Shown: positions 7,958 to 15,741 of the stretch, one piece after another
How positions within the stretch are numbered: the stretch's first letter is position 1
How the letters are laid out: each line of letters opens with the position of its first letter
Assembly: GCA_963814915.1 (NCBI GenBank)
Contig: CAWFEI010000016.1
Coordinates: 25,716 to 89,715 of the forward strand
Direction: 5' to 3'
Source: VRUE01 sp963814915
GTDB taxonomy: Bacteria; Actinomycetota; Thermoleophilia; Solirubrobacterales; 70-9
DNA: 64,000 nt
Program-made: the position numbers and the translations under genes
The notes under the pieces: generated by a model
Databases searched by the model: none
Told to the model about the DNA's origin: nothing
Seen by the model: the letters and a program-made list of their open reading frames with translations, nothing else

Positions 7958-8719
7958 GTGCCGCGCGAATACCTGCAGGAGAACCAGCCGCCCGGCGTGC
8001 CGCCGCTGCCGTTGACGGGCGAGCGGACACTGCCCGACGTGCCCGAGGAGAACTACTGGTTCCGCCGTCATCTGGCGGTGTACGAGTGGATCGCGGCGCG
8101 GGTCGTCGGCAGGCGGGTCGTCGACATGGCCTGCGGCGAGGGCTACGGCTCCGACGTCCTGGCCCGGCGAGCGGCGAGCGTCGTCGGCGTCGACGCCAAC
8201 CCCGAGGCCCACGAGCACGCCCGGCTGCGTTACGTGCGCCCCAATCTGCGCTTCGAACGCGACCTGGTGGAGAGCTTCGCCGAGCCCTGCGACGCGGTCG
8301 TCTTCCTGCAGACGATCGAGCACGTCGAGGACGCCGGCGCGATTCTCGAGCACTTCAAGTCGATGCTGGCGCCAGGCGGGGTCGCGTACGTCTCGACGCC
8401 GAACCTGCTCACCCTGGCCCCGCCGGGGGCGGAGAAGTCCGACAACCCCTGGCACGTGCGCGAGTACCGCGCGGCCGAGTTCCGCGAGCTCTGCGAGGCG
8501 CATTTCGCCCGGGTCGAACTGCTCGGCCTCTTTCATGCCCGCAAGCTGCGCCTGCACGAGCTGGCGATCCGCCTGGGTTGGGACCGGGCGCACAGGGCGC
8601 TGCGTCTGACCAAGCCCTTCTACGACCGCTTCACCCCGGCGATCGCGGCCTCTGACTTCGCCCTGCGGGCGGGTGAGCTGGACCGCGCGCTGGATTTCGT
8701 CGCCGTCTGTCATGGCTGA
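7958..8719 (+). CDS. SAM-dependent methyltransferase of a glucan (Rv3030-like) cluster
   Basis: A 253-residue class I methyltransferase. Motif I is RVVDMACGEGYGSDVLA, followed by V-V-G-V-D-A-N-P-E-A, F-L-Q-T-I-E-H-V and L-A-P-G-G-V-A-Y-V-S-T-P-N. The GTG start at 7958 fits the leaderless -10 box and the divergent neighbour. The stop overlaps the GH57 gene by eight bases. The order methyltransferase, GH57 branching enzyme, GT4 glucosyltransferase is the same as Rv3030-Rv3031-Rv3032 of Mycobacterium tuberculosis, which makes 6-O-methylglucose lipopolysaccharide. A sugar O-methyltransferase role is therefore inferred from context. Confidence 0.85.
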   Translation: MPREYLQENQPPGVPPLPLTGERTLPDVPEENYWFRRHLAVYEWIAARVVGRRVVDMACGEGYGSDVLARRAASVVGVDANPEAHEHARLRYVRPNLRFERDLVESFAEPCDAVVFLQTIEHVEDAGAILEHFKSMLAPGGVAYVSTPNLLTLAPPGAEKSDNPWHVREYRAAEFRELCEAHFARVELLGLFHARKLRLHELAIRLGWDRAHRALRLTKPFYDRFTPAIAASDFALRAGELDRALDFVAVCHG

Positions 8720-10124
8720 GGAGAGCACCGGCGACCTGGCGATCGTCCTGCACAGCCACATGCCCTACGTCGAGGGCTTCGGCACCTATCCGTTCGGCGA
8801 GGAGTGGCTGTTCGACGCGGTGATCCGCTCCTACCTGCCGGTGCTGGAGGTGGCCCGGGACCTGACGCTGACGGTCACGCCGGTGCTCGCCGACCAGTTG
8901 GAGGACAGCGGGGCCGCGGAGCGCCTGCGCCGCTTCCTGGTCGATTGGCGGATCGGCGCCGCGGAAGCCGACATGGACGACGTGCCGGTCGAGTGCAGAG
9001 ATGCGTGTGCGGGAGAGCTGGCCCGCTACCGCCGCGCGCTGGAGTTGCTCGACGCGGCGGACGGAGACCCGCTGCGGCCCTTCCGGGACGCAGCCGCGGA
9101 TGGACGCGTGGCGCTGTCGGCGTCCGCGGCGACCCATGCCGTGCTGCCGCTGCTGGCGACCCGGGCAGGGCAACGCCTGCAGCTCGATGCCGGAATCCGG
9201 TCGCACAGGCGCCGCTTCGGCTGGGACGGCGGCTTCTGGCTGCCGGAGTGCGCCTACGCCCCGGGAATGGAGGCGCGGCTCGCCGAGCACGGGGTGGGCT
9301 GGTTCTGCGTCGACCAGAGCGGCCGCTGGCCAGACCCGCTCGACGCGCTCGCCCCGATTGCGACTGCGGCGGGGCCGGTTGCCTTGCCGATCGACTGGGC
9401 GGCGATCCAGTGGCTGTGGTCGCTCGACGGCTATCCGTCCGACCCCGCCCACGCCCAGTTCGCCGGCAAGTCGCTGCGCGGCGTGCGGCTCTGGAAGGTG
9501 GGGGGTGGGGCCTACGACCCGGCGGCGGGGGAGGCCACGGCGCGCCGCCAGGCCGGGGAGTTCCTCGCCTCGGCGGCCGGCCGACTGCGCGAGTACTCCT
9601 CCCGGCGCGGACGGCGTGGCCTGCTCGTCTTCGCGATCGACACCGAGCTGCTCGGCCATTGGTGGTCGGAGGGGGCGATCTGGCTGGACGAGGTGCTGTC
9701 CGGCGCGGCAGCGGCCGGGGTGCGCCTACTCACGGTGCCGCAGGCGCTGGCCGAGCACGAGCCGGTCGAGCGCCCGTTGACGGCTTCGACCTGGGGCGAG
9801 GACAAGGACCTCGGCACCTGGGACTCTCCCGAGGTCGCCGACCTCGCCTCGGGCGCTCGGCGGCTCGAGCTGCGCCTGTTGCGAGCACTTGCCGGAGGGC
9901 TGCGCGGGCCGGCGGCACTGCGGGCGGCGCGCGAGCTACTCGCCGTTCAGGCAAGCGATTGGGCGTTCCTCGACAAGCGCGGCCAGGCCGGGGACTACCC
10001 ATTCCGCAGGGTCACCGATCACGCCCAAGCGTTGCTGGAGGCCATAGACTCCAGCGGCAGCAGCGACCCGAGTATGCGTGCCCTAGCCCCGGACCTGAGC
10101 CTCGCGCCTCTGTTGGAGCCCTGA
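8712..10124 (+). CDS. GH57-family 1,4-alpha-glucan branching enzyme (Rv3031-like)
   Basis: A 470-residue GH57 protein. The N-terminal barrel opens IVLHSHMPYVEGFGTYPFGE, the family's H-x-H motif. The predicted nucleophile is Glu179 in F-W-L-P-E-C-A-Y and the acid/base is Asp310 in F-A-I-D-T-E-L-L-G-H-W-W. The C-terminal helical domain (D-W-A-F-L-D-K-R-G) is the one seen in GH57 branching enzymes such as TK1436 and Rv3031. It should form alpha-1,6 branches in an alpha-1,4-glucan in the cytoplasm. The ATG at 8712 overlaps the methyltransferase stop; an upstream start at 8673 is not needed. It pairs with the GT4 synthase downstream. Confidence 0.88.
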   Translation: MAEESTGDLAIVLHSHMPYVEGFGTYPFGEEWLFDAVIRSYLPVLEVARDLTLTVTPVLADQLEDSGAAERLRRFLVDWRIGAAEADMDDVPVECRDACAGELARYRRALELLDAADGDPLRPFRDAAADGRVALSASAATHAVLPLLATRAGQRLQLDAGIRSHRRRFGWDGGFWLPECAYAPGMEARLAEHGVGWFCVDQSGRWPDPLDALAPIATAAGPVALPIDWAAIQWLWSLDGYPSDPAHAQFAGKSLRGVRLWKVGGGAYDPAAGEATARRQAGEFLASAAGRLREYSSRRGRRGLLVFAIDTELLGHWWSEGAIWLDEVLSGAAAAGVRLLTVPQALAEHEPVERPLTASTWGEDKDLGTWDSPEVADLASGARRLELRLLRALAGGLRGPAALRAARELLAVQASDWAFLDKRGQAGDYPFRRVTDHAQALLEAIDSSGSSDPSMRALAPDLSLAPLLEP

Positions 10125-10146
10125 CTCGGGCCTCCGACCCACGACG

Positions 10147-11340
10147 ATGACCCGCGTCCTGATCCTCTCCTGGGAGTACCCGCCTCTGATCGAGGGCGGC
10201 CTGGCGCGGCATGTGCGCAAGATTTCCGAGGCGCTGGTCGAACGCGGAGTCGAGGTCCATGTCCTCACCCGGGGCGGCGAGGAGTCGCCGGCCGAGGAGC
10301 GGCGCGCCGGGGTCCACATCCACCGCATCCGCGAGCCGCAGCGTCCGACGGAGCTGGGCGAGTTCGTCGCCTGGGTCGAGCGGATGAACTCCGACATGCT
10401 CGCCGCCGGGGTCGAACTCGGCGACCGCTACGCATTCGACCTCGTGCACGGCCACGACTGGTTGGTGGCCAACGCCTGCGACCATCTCGCCAAGCGCTTC
10501 GAGGCGCCGCTGGTGACGACGATCCACGCCACCGAGCACGGCCGGCATCAGGGCTGGGTCGACAAGCACCCGCAGAGCTACATCCACGGGGTCGAGCGCT
10601 GGATCACCAATCGCTCGGAGCGGACGATCGCCTGCTCGCACTACATGCGCGAGCAGATCGCCGACATCTTCGGCGTCGAGGAGGAGCGGATCAGTGTGAT
10701 CCCGAACGGGATCGACCCCGGCGACCTGCAGGCCCAGGACCCGGTCGAGCTGGCTCGCCTGCGCGCCGAGTTCGCCGCACCGGAGGAGAAGCTGGTCCTG
10801 CTGATCGGGCGGTTGGTCTACGAGAAGGGCTTCCAACTGGCGCTCGAGGCGATGCCGCGGGTGATCGAAGAGGCGCCGGGGACCCGCTTCCTCGTCGCCG
10901 GCTCGGGAACGCACGAGGAGGAACTGCGCCGCCAGGCGGAGGAGCTCGGCCTGATGGAGCACGGCACATTCCTGGGCTGGATCGGCGACGACGTGCTGCA
11001 CTCGCTCTACCGGATCTCCAACCTAACCGTCGTCCCCTCGATCTACGAGCCCTTCGGCCTGGTGGCGTTGGAGGCGATGGCCTCCGAATGCCCCTGCATC
11101 GTCGCCGACACCGGCGGTTTGCGCGAGGTCGTCCCGCACGAGGAGGTTGGGCTGCGCTTCCGCTCGCACGACCCCGAAGCGCTGGCCGAGGTCGCGATCC
11201 GCGTTCTGCGCGACGACGAGCTGGGCAAGCGGCTCGTCGCCGAAGCCTACGAGCACCTGCGCCGCTTCGACTGGGGCGACGTCGCCGAGCGGACCGCCGC
11301 CGTCTATGCCGAACTGGCCGGCGACCCGAGCCCGGCCTGA
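10147..11340 (+). CDS. GT4 alpha-glucosyltransferase, glycogen-synthase-like (Rv3032-like)
   Basis: A 397-residue GT-B retaining glycosyltransferase. The N-domain has ILSWEYPPLIEGGLARHV with the Gly-Gly donor loop. The C-domain has I-G-R-L-V-Y-E-K-G-F and the E-x7-E motif at Glu301/Glu309 (EPFGLVALE), which binds the nucleotide sugar. Proteins like this elongate alpha-1,4-glucans from UDP- or ADP-glucose; Rv3032 does so for methylglucose lipopolysaccharide and glycogen. It starts 22 bases after the branching enzyme gene with no strong Shine-Dalgarno. The donor sugar cannot be read from sequence. Confidence 0.88.
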   Translation: MTRVLILSWEYPPLIEGGLARHVRKISEALVERGVEVHVLTRGGEESPAEERRAGVHIHRIREPQRPTELGEFVAWVERMNSDMLAAGVELGDRYAFDLVHGHDWLVANACDHLAKRFEAPLVTTIHATEHGRHQGWVDKHPQSYIHGVERWITNRSERTIACSHYMREQIADIFGVEEERISVIPNGIDPGDLQAQDPVELARLRAEFAAPEEKLVLLIGRLVYEKGFQLALEAMPRVIEEAPGTRFLVAGSGTHEEELRRQAEELGLMEHGTFLGWIGDDVLHSLYRISNLTVVPSIYEPFGLVALEAMASECPCIVADTGGLREVVPHEEVGLRFRSHDPEALAEVAIRVLRDDELGKRLVAEAYEHLRRFDWGDVAERTAAVYAELAGDPSPA

Positions 11341-11399
11341 GCGTCGGACGGGGCCGAGGCGCGTCCAAGCCCGGTGGTGGATCGGCGGCCCCGCGCCGG

Positions 11400-12050
11400 T
11401 CAGGGTTGCAGGGTCGTCCGGGCGCTCGGGTCGGGCTCGACCGGATCGGCCCAGCGCAGCCGCTCGGGCGCTTCGCGCATCCTCACGATCCGCGCCGGCG
11501 CGCCTGCGACGACCGCGTTGGCCGGGACATCCTTGGTGACGACGCAGTTGGTGCCGACGATCGCGTTGTCGCCGACGCTGACGCCGCGCAGGATGCAGGC
11601 GCCGTAGCCGATCCAGACGTTGGAGCCGACCTCGACCTCGCGCGTGTAGATGCCCTGTTGGCGGATCGGCCGCTCGACTTCGACCACGCCGTGGTCGAAG
11701 TCGATGAACATGGCCCGGTCTGCGATCACGCACTGCTCGCCGATCCGCACCCGCTTGAAAGCGGAGATCGTGCACTCCTGGCCGAGCACCGTCTTGGCGC
11801 CGATCTCGACGACGCCCTCGTGGCAGCGGATCTTGGTGCCGTGGCCGAGCCAGACGAAACGGCCGAACTCGATCCTCCCGCGGCGGGCGATCTGCAGTTC
11901 GAGCCCGCTGCCGAGGAAGAGCGGGCCGTGGGTGCGCCAGCGCCAGCCGGCCGCTGTGAGCAGGCGACGACGCAGGTAGCGCGCCAGCAGCAACGCGTAT
12001 TTGGGTGTGAGCATCCCGTTGCGGGCGCCGAAGCGGAGGAAGTCGATCAC
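11400..12050 (-). CDS. Hexapeptide-repeat (left-handed beta-helix) acyltransferase
   Basis: A 216-residue protein from GTG 12050. An N-terminal helical part is followed from about residue 65 by imperfect hexapeptide turns (I-G-A-K-T-V, L-G-Q-E-C-T, I-G-E-Q-C-V) and ends in V-V-A-G-A-P-A-R-I-V-R, as in the maltose/galactoside O-acetyltransferase group. It should be a trimeric acetyl- or acyl-CoA transferase. It is convergent with the glucan cluster. M. tuberculosis also has a hexapeptide transferase gene (Rv3034c) just beyond Rv3032, so acylation of the methylated glucan is a reasonable guess. The start was chosen because a TAAAGT box lies 10 bases upstream and meaB diverges at 12080. Confidence 0.83.
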   Translation of the reverse strand: MIDFLRFGARNGMLTPKYALLLARYLRRRLLTAAGWRWRTHGPLFLGSGLELQIARRGRIEFGRFVWLGHGTKIRCHEGVVEIGAKTVLGQECTISAFKRVRIGEQCVIADRAMFIDFDHGVVEVERPIRQQGIYTREVEVGSNVWIGYGACILRGVSVGDNAIVGTNCVVTKDVPANAVVAGAPARIVRMREAPERLRWADPVEPDPSARTTLQP

Positions 12051-12060
12051 GGCGGGCCGC

Positions 12061-12070
12061 ACTTTAGACT
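12061..12070. promoter_or_regulatory. Two overlapping divergent -10 boxes
   Basis: The decamer ACTTTAGACT contains TAGACT on the plus strand (12065-12070), nine bases before the meaB GTG, and TAAAGT on the minus strand (12066-12061), ten bases before the acyltransferase GTG. Only 29 bases separate the two start codons, so both mRNAs would be leaderless and the two polymerases would exclude each other. Confidence 0.5.
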
Positions 12071-12079
12071 GGCCCACCC

Positions 12080-13054
12080 GTGCCCGACGCCGCCCCGGAC
12101 GATCTGAAAGCCAAGCCCCTGGCCGAGCGCCTCGTCGCCGGCGACAAGCGCGCCCTGGCACGCGCGATCACGCTGATCGAGTCCGACGACCCGGCCGGCT
12201 GGGAGCTCGTCCGCGAGGTCTACCCGCGCACCGGCAAGGCCCGGATCGTCGGCTTCACCGGCCCGCCCGGGGTGGGTAAGAGCACCCTGATCGGAGCGCT
12301 GACCGCCGAGCTGCGCAAGGCCGAGCGCGAGGTCGCCGTGCTCTCGATCGACCCCTCCAGCCCGTTCACCCGCGGTGCCCTGCTCGGCGACCGCATCCGT
12401 CTCTCCGACCACTTCCTCGACCCCGGCGTCTTCATCCGCTCGATGGCCTCGCGCGGCGCCCTCGGCGGCCTCTCCGAGGCCGCTCTGCAGGTCGCCCTGG
12501 CGATGGACGCGGCCGGGAAGGACGACGTCCTGATCGAGACCGTCGGCGTCGGCCAGGCCGAGATCGACATCGTCGACCACGCCGACACGATCGTGCTCGC
12601 GCTGATGCCCGGCTCGGGCGACTCGATCCAGGCGCTGAAGGCGGGGGTGATGGAGATCCCCGACGTGATCGTCGTCAACAAGGCCGACCACCCGATGACC
12701 GACACGATGGTGCGTGAGGTGCGCAGCGTGCTCGCGCTCTCGCACGAGCCGGGCGGCTGGCAGGTGCCGATCCTGCGCACCGAGGCGGCGCGCGCTGAGG
12801 GCGTCGCCGAGCTGGCCGAGAAGATCGACGAGCACCGTGCCCACATCGAAGCGGAGGGAACGCTCGAGGAGCGTCGCGCCCGCAACCTGCGCAGCGAGGT
12901 GCTGGGGATCGCCACCTCGCGCATGCGGCGGCGGATGGAGGCGACGGCCGCGGCCGACCCGGACACGGCGGAGCTTTTGGAGCGCGTGGTGCGGCGCGAG
13001 CTCGACCCGGCCAGCGCCGCGAGCGAGCTGATGGAGCGACAGACCGGTGAGTGA
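12080..13054 (+). CDS. meaB: MeaB G3E GTPase, chaperone of B12-dependent acyl-CoA mutases
   Basis: A 324-residue MeaB/ArgK-family GTPase. Walker A is G-P-P-G-V-G-K-S-T at residues 61-69. Other family marks are S-I-D-P-S-S-P-F-T-R-G-A-L-L-G-D-R-I-R, I-E-T-V-G-V-G-Q-A-E (Walker B region) and the base-recognition N-K-A-D. The C-terminal helices form the dimerisation arm. MeaB gates cofactor loading and protects methylmalonyl- or isobutyryl-CoA mutase from inactivation; the likely client is the icmA/icmB pair at 25318-28429. It is probably leaderless from GTG 12080. The end overlaps the next gene by eight bases. Confidence 0.92.
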   Translation: MPDAAPDDLKAKPLAERLVAGDKRALARAITLIESDDPAGWELVREVYPRTGKARIVGFTGPPGVGKSTLIGALTAELRKAEREVAVLSIDPSSPFTRGALLGDRIRLSDHFLDPGVFIRSMASRGALGGLSEAALQVALAMDAAGKDDVLIETVGVGQAEIDIVDHADTIVLALMPGSGDSIQALKAGVMEIPDVIVVNKADHPMTDTMVREVRSVLALSHEPGGWQVPILRTEAARAEGVAELAEKIDEHRAHIEAEGTLEERRARNLRSEVLGIATSRMRRRMEATAAADPDTAELLERVVRRELDPASAASELMERQTGE

Positions 13055-13478
13055 GGCGGCGGCAGGGGCGTTGCCGAGCCTCGCCGAGGCGCTGGCCTGG
13101 CGGGGCTGCGAGCTGGACGACGTCGGCGGGCGGCTATCGGGCCGGGTCGAGCAGGTCTACGCCGATGCGAAGGGCGGCGCCCCGGTCTGGTTGATCGTCG
13201 CCATCGACTCCCGCCGTGGGCGGCTCGGGCTGCGCAGGCGCGAGCCGAAGCGGGTGGCGGTGCCGCTGCGCGAGTGCGCGGCGATGCCCGCCCGGGTCTG
13301 GAGCGCGCAGGATCGCGACGCGATGCGTGGCGCCCCGGCGGTCGACCCGACCCGGCCGCTGCTGCGCGAGCACGAGGCGGCGATCTGCCGCCACTACGGG
13401 ATCGGCGAGAACGACGGCCGCCACGCCGAAGTCGCGGCCCGTGCCGAGAGCGCCGTAACGGCCGAGCCCGCCGCCTGA
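13047..13478 (+). CDS. Hypothetical protein, PRC-barrel-like fold possible
   Basis: A 143-residue protein from GTG 13047, overlapping meaB. Residues ~15-80 (V-G-G-R-L-S-G-R-V-E-Q-V-Y-A, then V-W-L-I-V-A-I, then R-R-R-E-P-K-R-V-A-V-P-L) look like the short beta-strand pattern of PRC-barrel proteins. The C-terminal half is helical and charged (L-L-R-E-H-E-A-A-I-C-R-H-Y-G-I). There is no signal peptide or membrane segment. I do not recognise a function; co-translation with meaB is the only clue. Confidence 0.65.
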   Translation: MSEAAAGALPSLAEALAWRGCELDDVGGRLSGRVEQVYADAKGGAPVWLIVAIDSRRGRLGLRRREPKRVAVPLRECAAMPARVWSAQDRDAMRGAPAVDPTRPLLREHEAAICRHYGIGENDGRHAEVAARAESAVTAEPAA

Positions 13479-13530
13479 CGCCTCCGGCCCGCTTTGGGTG
13501 CGGCGTAATTTCCTTGTCACATTTGCTCCC

Positions 13531-13536
13531 TAGCGT
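13531..13536 (+). promoter_or_regulatory. Candidate -10 box for the lipoprotein gene
   Basis: TAGCGT lies 35 bases before ATG 13572, and a GAAGGGAG Shine-Dalgarno follows at about 13557-13564. There is a TTGTCA at 13514-13519, but it is too close to be a standard -35. Confidence 0.35.
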
Positions 13537-13571
13537 GCGCGGCAATGTCCGTTTACGAAGGGAGAAACGAG

Positions 13572-13892
13572 ATGCGCATACGAAAAGCAGCACTGCTGCC
13601 GCTCATCGCGGCGATCGCCGTGGCCGGCGGGTTGCTCGTCACCGGCTGTGGGGGTGGCAACGGCGACTCGACCAGCGCCAACGACACGACCCTGCAGTCG
13701 CAGAACGCCGCCGAAACGAGCAAGGGCGACGAAGCGATGAAGCACGACGAAGCGATGAAGGACGAGTCCGGCGATTCGATGAAGCACGACGACTCGATGA
13801 AGAGCGAAGACTCGATGAAGCACGAAGGCGATTCGATGAAGAGCGAAGGCGACTCGATGAAGCACGACGATGCGATGAAGGACGAAGGTTGA
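13572..13892 (+). CDS. Small lipoprotein with Met-Lys-His/Asp repeats
   Basis: A 106-residue protein. Residues 1-25 form a lipoprotein signal peptide with lipobox L-V-T-G-C, and Cys26 is the predicted acylation site. The remainder after about residue 50 consists of nine variants of D-[SA]-M-K-[HSD]-[DE], like the described pentapeptide MxKDx repeat proteins. It should be anchored to the outer face of the membrane. Regular Met, His and acidic residues suggest loose metal binding, perhaps copper, which would fit the thiol-redox gene dipZ next door. That is an inference. The Shine-Dalgarno GAAGGGAG supports this start over the one at 13545. Confidence 0.8.
   Translation: MRIRKAALLPLIAAIAVAGGLLVTGCGGGNGDSTSANDTTLQSQNAAETSKGDEAMKHDEAMKDESGDSMKHDDSMKSEDSMKHEGDSMKSEGDSMKHDDAMKDEG
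13730..13890 (+). repeat. Degenerate tandem codon repeat coding for MK(H/S/D)(D/E) units
   Basis: GATTCGATGAAG/GACTCGATGAAG words recur about every 18-24 bases, each followed by CACGA or AGCGA. The repeats are in frame and explain the protein repeats, and copy number is probably variable between strains. Confidence 0.75.
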
Positions 13893-13940
13893 GCTGAAAT
13901 CGTCATCTCCACGTAATCCCGAGCTGGAAGGGTCTGACAC

Positions 13941-15725
13941 ATGGCACTGCTGATCTTGTTCGGGTTCGTGGCGGGCGCGGCCACCGCGCTCTCTCCCTGT
14001 GTGCTGCCGGTGCTGCCGATCGCGCTCTCAGCGGGCGCGACCGGCGGCCGGCGGCGGCCGCTCGGCATCGTCGCCGGCCTGGCGGTCTCGTTCACTTTCG
14101 CGACCGTCGCCCTGGTCTACGTGATCTCGGCGCTCGGCCTGCCGGACGACCTGCTGCGGAAGCTGGCGATCTTCGTCCTGATCGGGTTCGGCGTCTCGCT
14201 GATGATCCCGCCCGTGGCGGCGCGCCTCGAGGCCTACATGAGCCGCTTCGCGGGTATGGCGGGCGGCCCACGCAGCGGCGGCGGAGACGGCTTCTGGTCG
14301 GGCGTCGCCGTCGGCGGCAGCCTCGGCTTCGTCTACGCCCCCTGCGCCGGGCCGATCCTCGCCGGGGTGATCACGGTCTCGGCGTCGCAGGCGTTCAACA
14401 CCGGTCGCCTCGCGGTCGCGCTCAGCTACGGCATCGGCTCGGCCGTCGTCCTCTACTTCCTGATGCTCGGGGGGCGCCGCGTGATCGCCCCGCTGGCCCG
14501 CCGCGGCACCGGGTTTCAGGTTGCGATGGGCGCCGTGATGGTCGTCATCGCGCTGGCGATGCTCGGCAATTACGACATCAAATTCCAGAATCAGATCGCC
14601 AGCAGCCTGCCCAGCTTCCTGGTCAATCCGTCGAAGTCGCTCGAGGACAGCGGCAACGCGCGCAGTGCGCTCGCCGACGTTCGCGGCGGGGGTGGCGGCG
14701 CGCTCGGCGAAGCGACCGCGGAAGCGGCGGCGACGGGCAGCTCGAAGGGCGACGGCGGCGAAGCCGAAAGCGGGGCCAGGTCATCGGAGCTGCCGGTGCT
14801 CGGAACGCCGCCCGAATTCGTCGACACCCAGCGCTGGTTCAACACGCCCGGCGAGCAGCCGTTGACGCTGAAGTCGCTGCGCGGCGACGTCGTGCTCGTC
14901 GACTTCTGGACCTACAGCTGCATCAACTGTCTGCGCACGCTGCCCTATCTGACCGCCTGGGACAAGCGCTACCGCAAGGACGGGCTGAAGATCGTCGGGG
15001 TGCACTCGCCCGAGTTCCCCTTCGAGAAAGACGCCGGCAACGTCGAGGAAGCGATCGAGCGCAACGGGATCGAATACCCGGTTGTGCAGGACAACGACCT
15101 CGCTACCTTCACCGCCTACGGCACCGAATACTGGCCCGCCGAGTACTTCATCGACGCCAAGGGCAGGGTGCGCTACGTCCATTTCGGCGAGGGCGAATAC
15201 GACGAGAAAGAGCAGGTCATCCGCGAGCTGTTGGCCGAAGCCGGCCGCTCGGTCGGGAAGGGCGAGTCCGGCGCCGCCGGAATCGAAGCATCGACCGGCG
15301 TGACCACGCCGGAGAGCTACCTCGGCTCGCTGCGCGCCGACCGCTTCGTCAACGGCCCGATCTCATCCGGCACCCAGAATTTCGGCAACCCGGCGAGGCC
15401 ATCCAGCGACAAACTCGCCTACAGCGGCCGCTGGAAGATCTCGCCCGAGTCGGCGACCGCCGAGGGCGGCGCGCTTGACCTGTCCTTCGGCGCCCGGCGC
15501 GTCTACCTGGTGCTCGGTTCGCCCGGCGAGAGCCGCCGGGTGCGGGTGCTGTTGGACGGCAAGCCGATCCCCGCGAAGCTCGCCGGTGCCGACGTGCACA
15601 ACGGCGTCGTCACCGTTTCTTCGCAGCGGCTCTACGACCTGGTCGACCTGCCCAAGGTCGAAAACCGCACCCTGCGCCTCGTCCCCGAATCCGGAGTCAT
15701 GGGATATGCGTTCACCTTCGGCTGA
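13941..15725 (+). CDS. dipZ: DipZ-type membrane thiol-disulfide protein (CcdA + thioredoxin + C-terminal beta domain)
   Basis: A 594-residue protein. Residues 1-~215 form the CcdA/DsbD transmembrane domain with the paired cysteines Cys20 (S-P-C-V-L-P) and Cys135 (Y-A-P-C-A-G-P). A Gly/Ala/Ser linker follows (about 235-285). Residues ~290-440 are an extracytoplasmic TlpA-like thioredoxin domain with Cys327-Ile-Asn-Cys330. Residues ~450-594 match the C-terminal domain of mycobacterial DipZ (Rv2874). Electrons pass from cytosolic thioredoxin across the membrane to exported proteins. It follows the Met/Lys-rich lipoprotein by 48 bp with a GGAAGGG Shine-Dalgarno. The partner substrate is unknown. 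Confidence 0.9.
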   Translation: MALLILFGFVAGAATALSPCVLPVLPIALSAGATGGRRRPLGIVAGLAVSFTFATVALVYVISALGLPDDLLRKLAIFVLIGFGVSLMIPPVAARLEAYMSRFAGMAGGPRSGGGDGFWSGVAVGGSLGFVYAPCAGPILAGVITVSASQAFNTGRLAVALSYGIGSAVVLYFLMLGGRRVIAPLARRGTGFQVAMGAVMVVIALAMLGNYDIKFQNQIASSLPSFLVNPSKSLEDSGNARSALADVRGGGGGALGEATAEAAATGSSKGDGGEAESGARSSELPVLGTPPEFVDTQRWFNTPGEQPLTLKSLRGDVVLVDFWTYSCINCLRTLPYLTAWDKRYRKDGLKIVGVHSPEFPFEKDAGNVEEAIERNGIEYPVVQDNDLATFTAYGTEYWPAEYFIDAKGRVRYVHFGEGEYDEKEQVIRELLAEAGRSVGKGESGAAGIEASTGVTTPESYLGSLRADRFVNGPISSGTQNFGNPARPSSDKLAYSGRWKISPESATAEGGALDLSFGARRVYLVLGSPGESRRVRVLLDGKPIPAKLAGADVHNGVVTVSSQRLYDLVDLPKVENRTLRLVPESGVMGYAFTFG

Positions 15726-15741
15726 TGCAAGCCGCCCCCGG

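Noticed and set aside
13730..13890. Short spaced repeats that could suggest a CRISPR array
   Set aside because: They are in frame, degenerate, lack constant spacer length and simply encode the lipoprotein's MK repeats.
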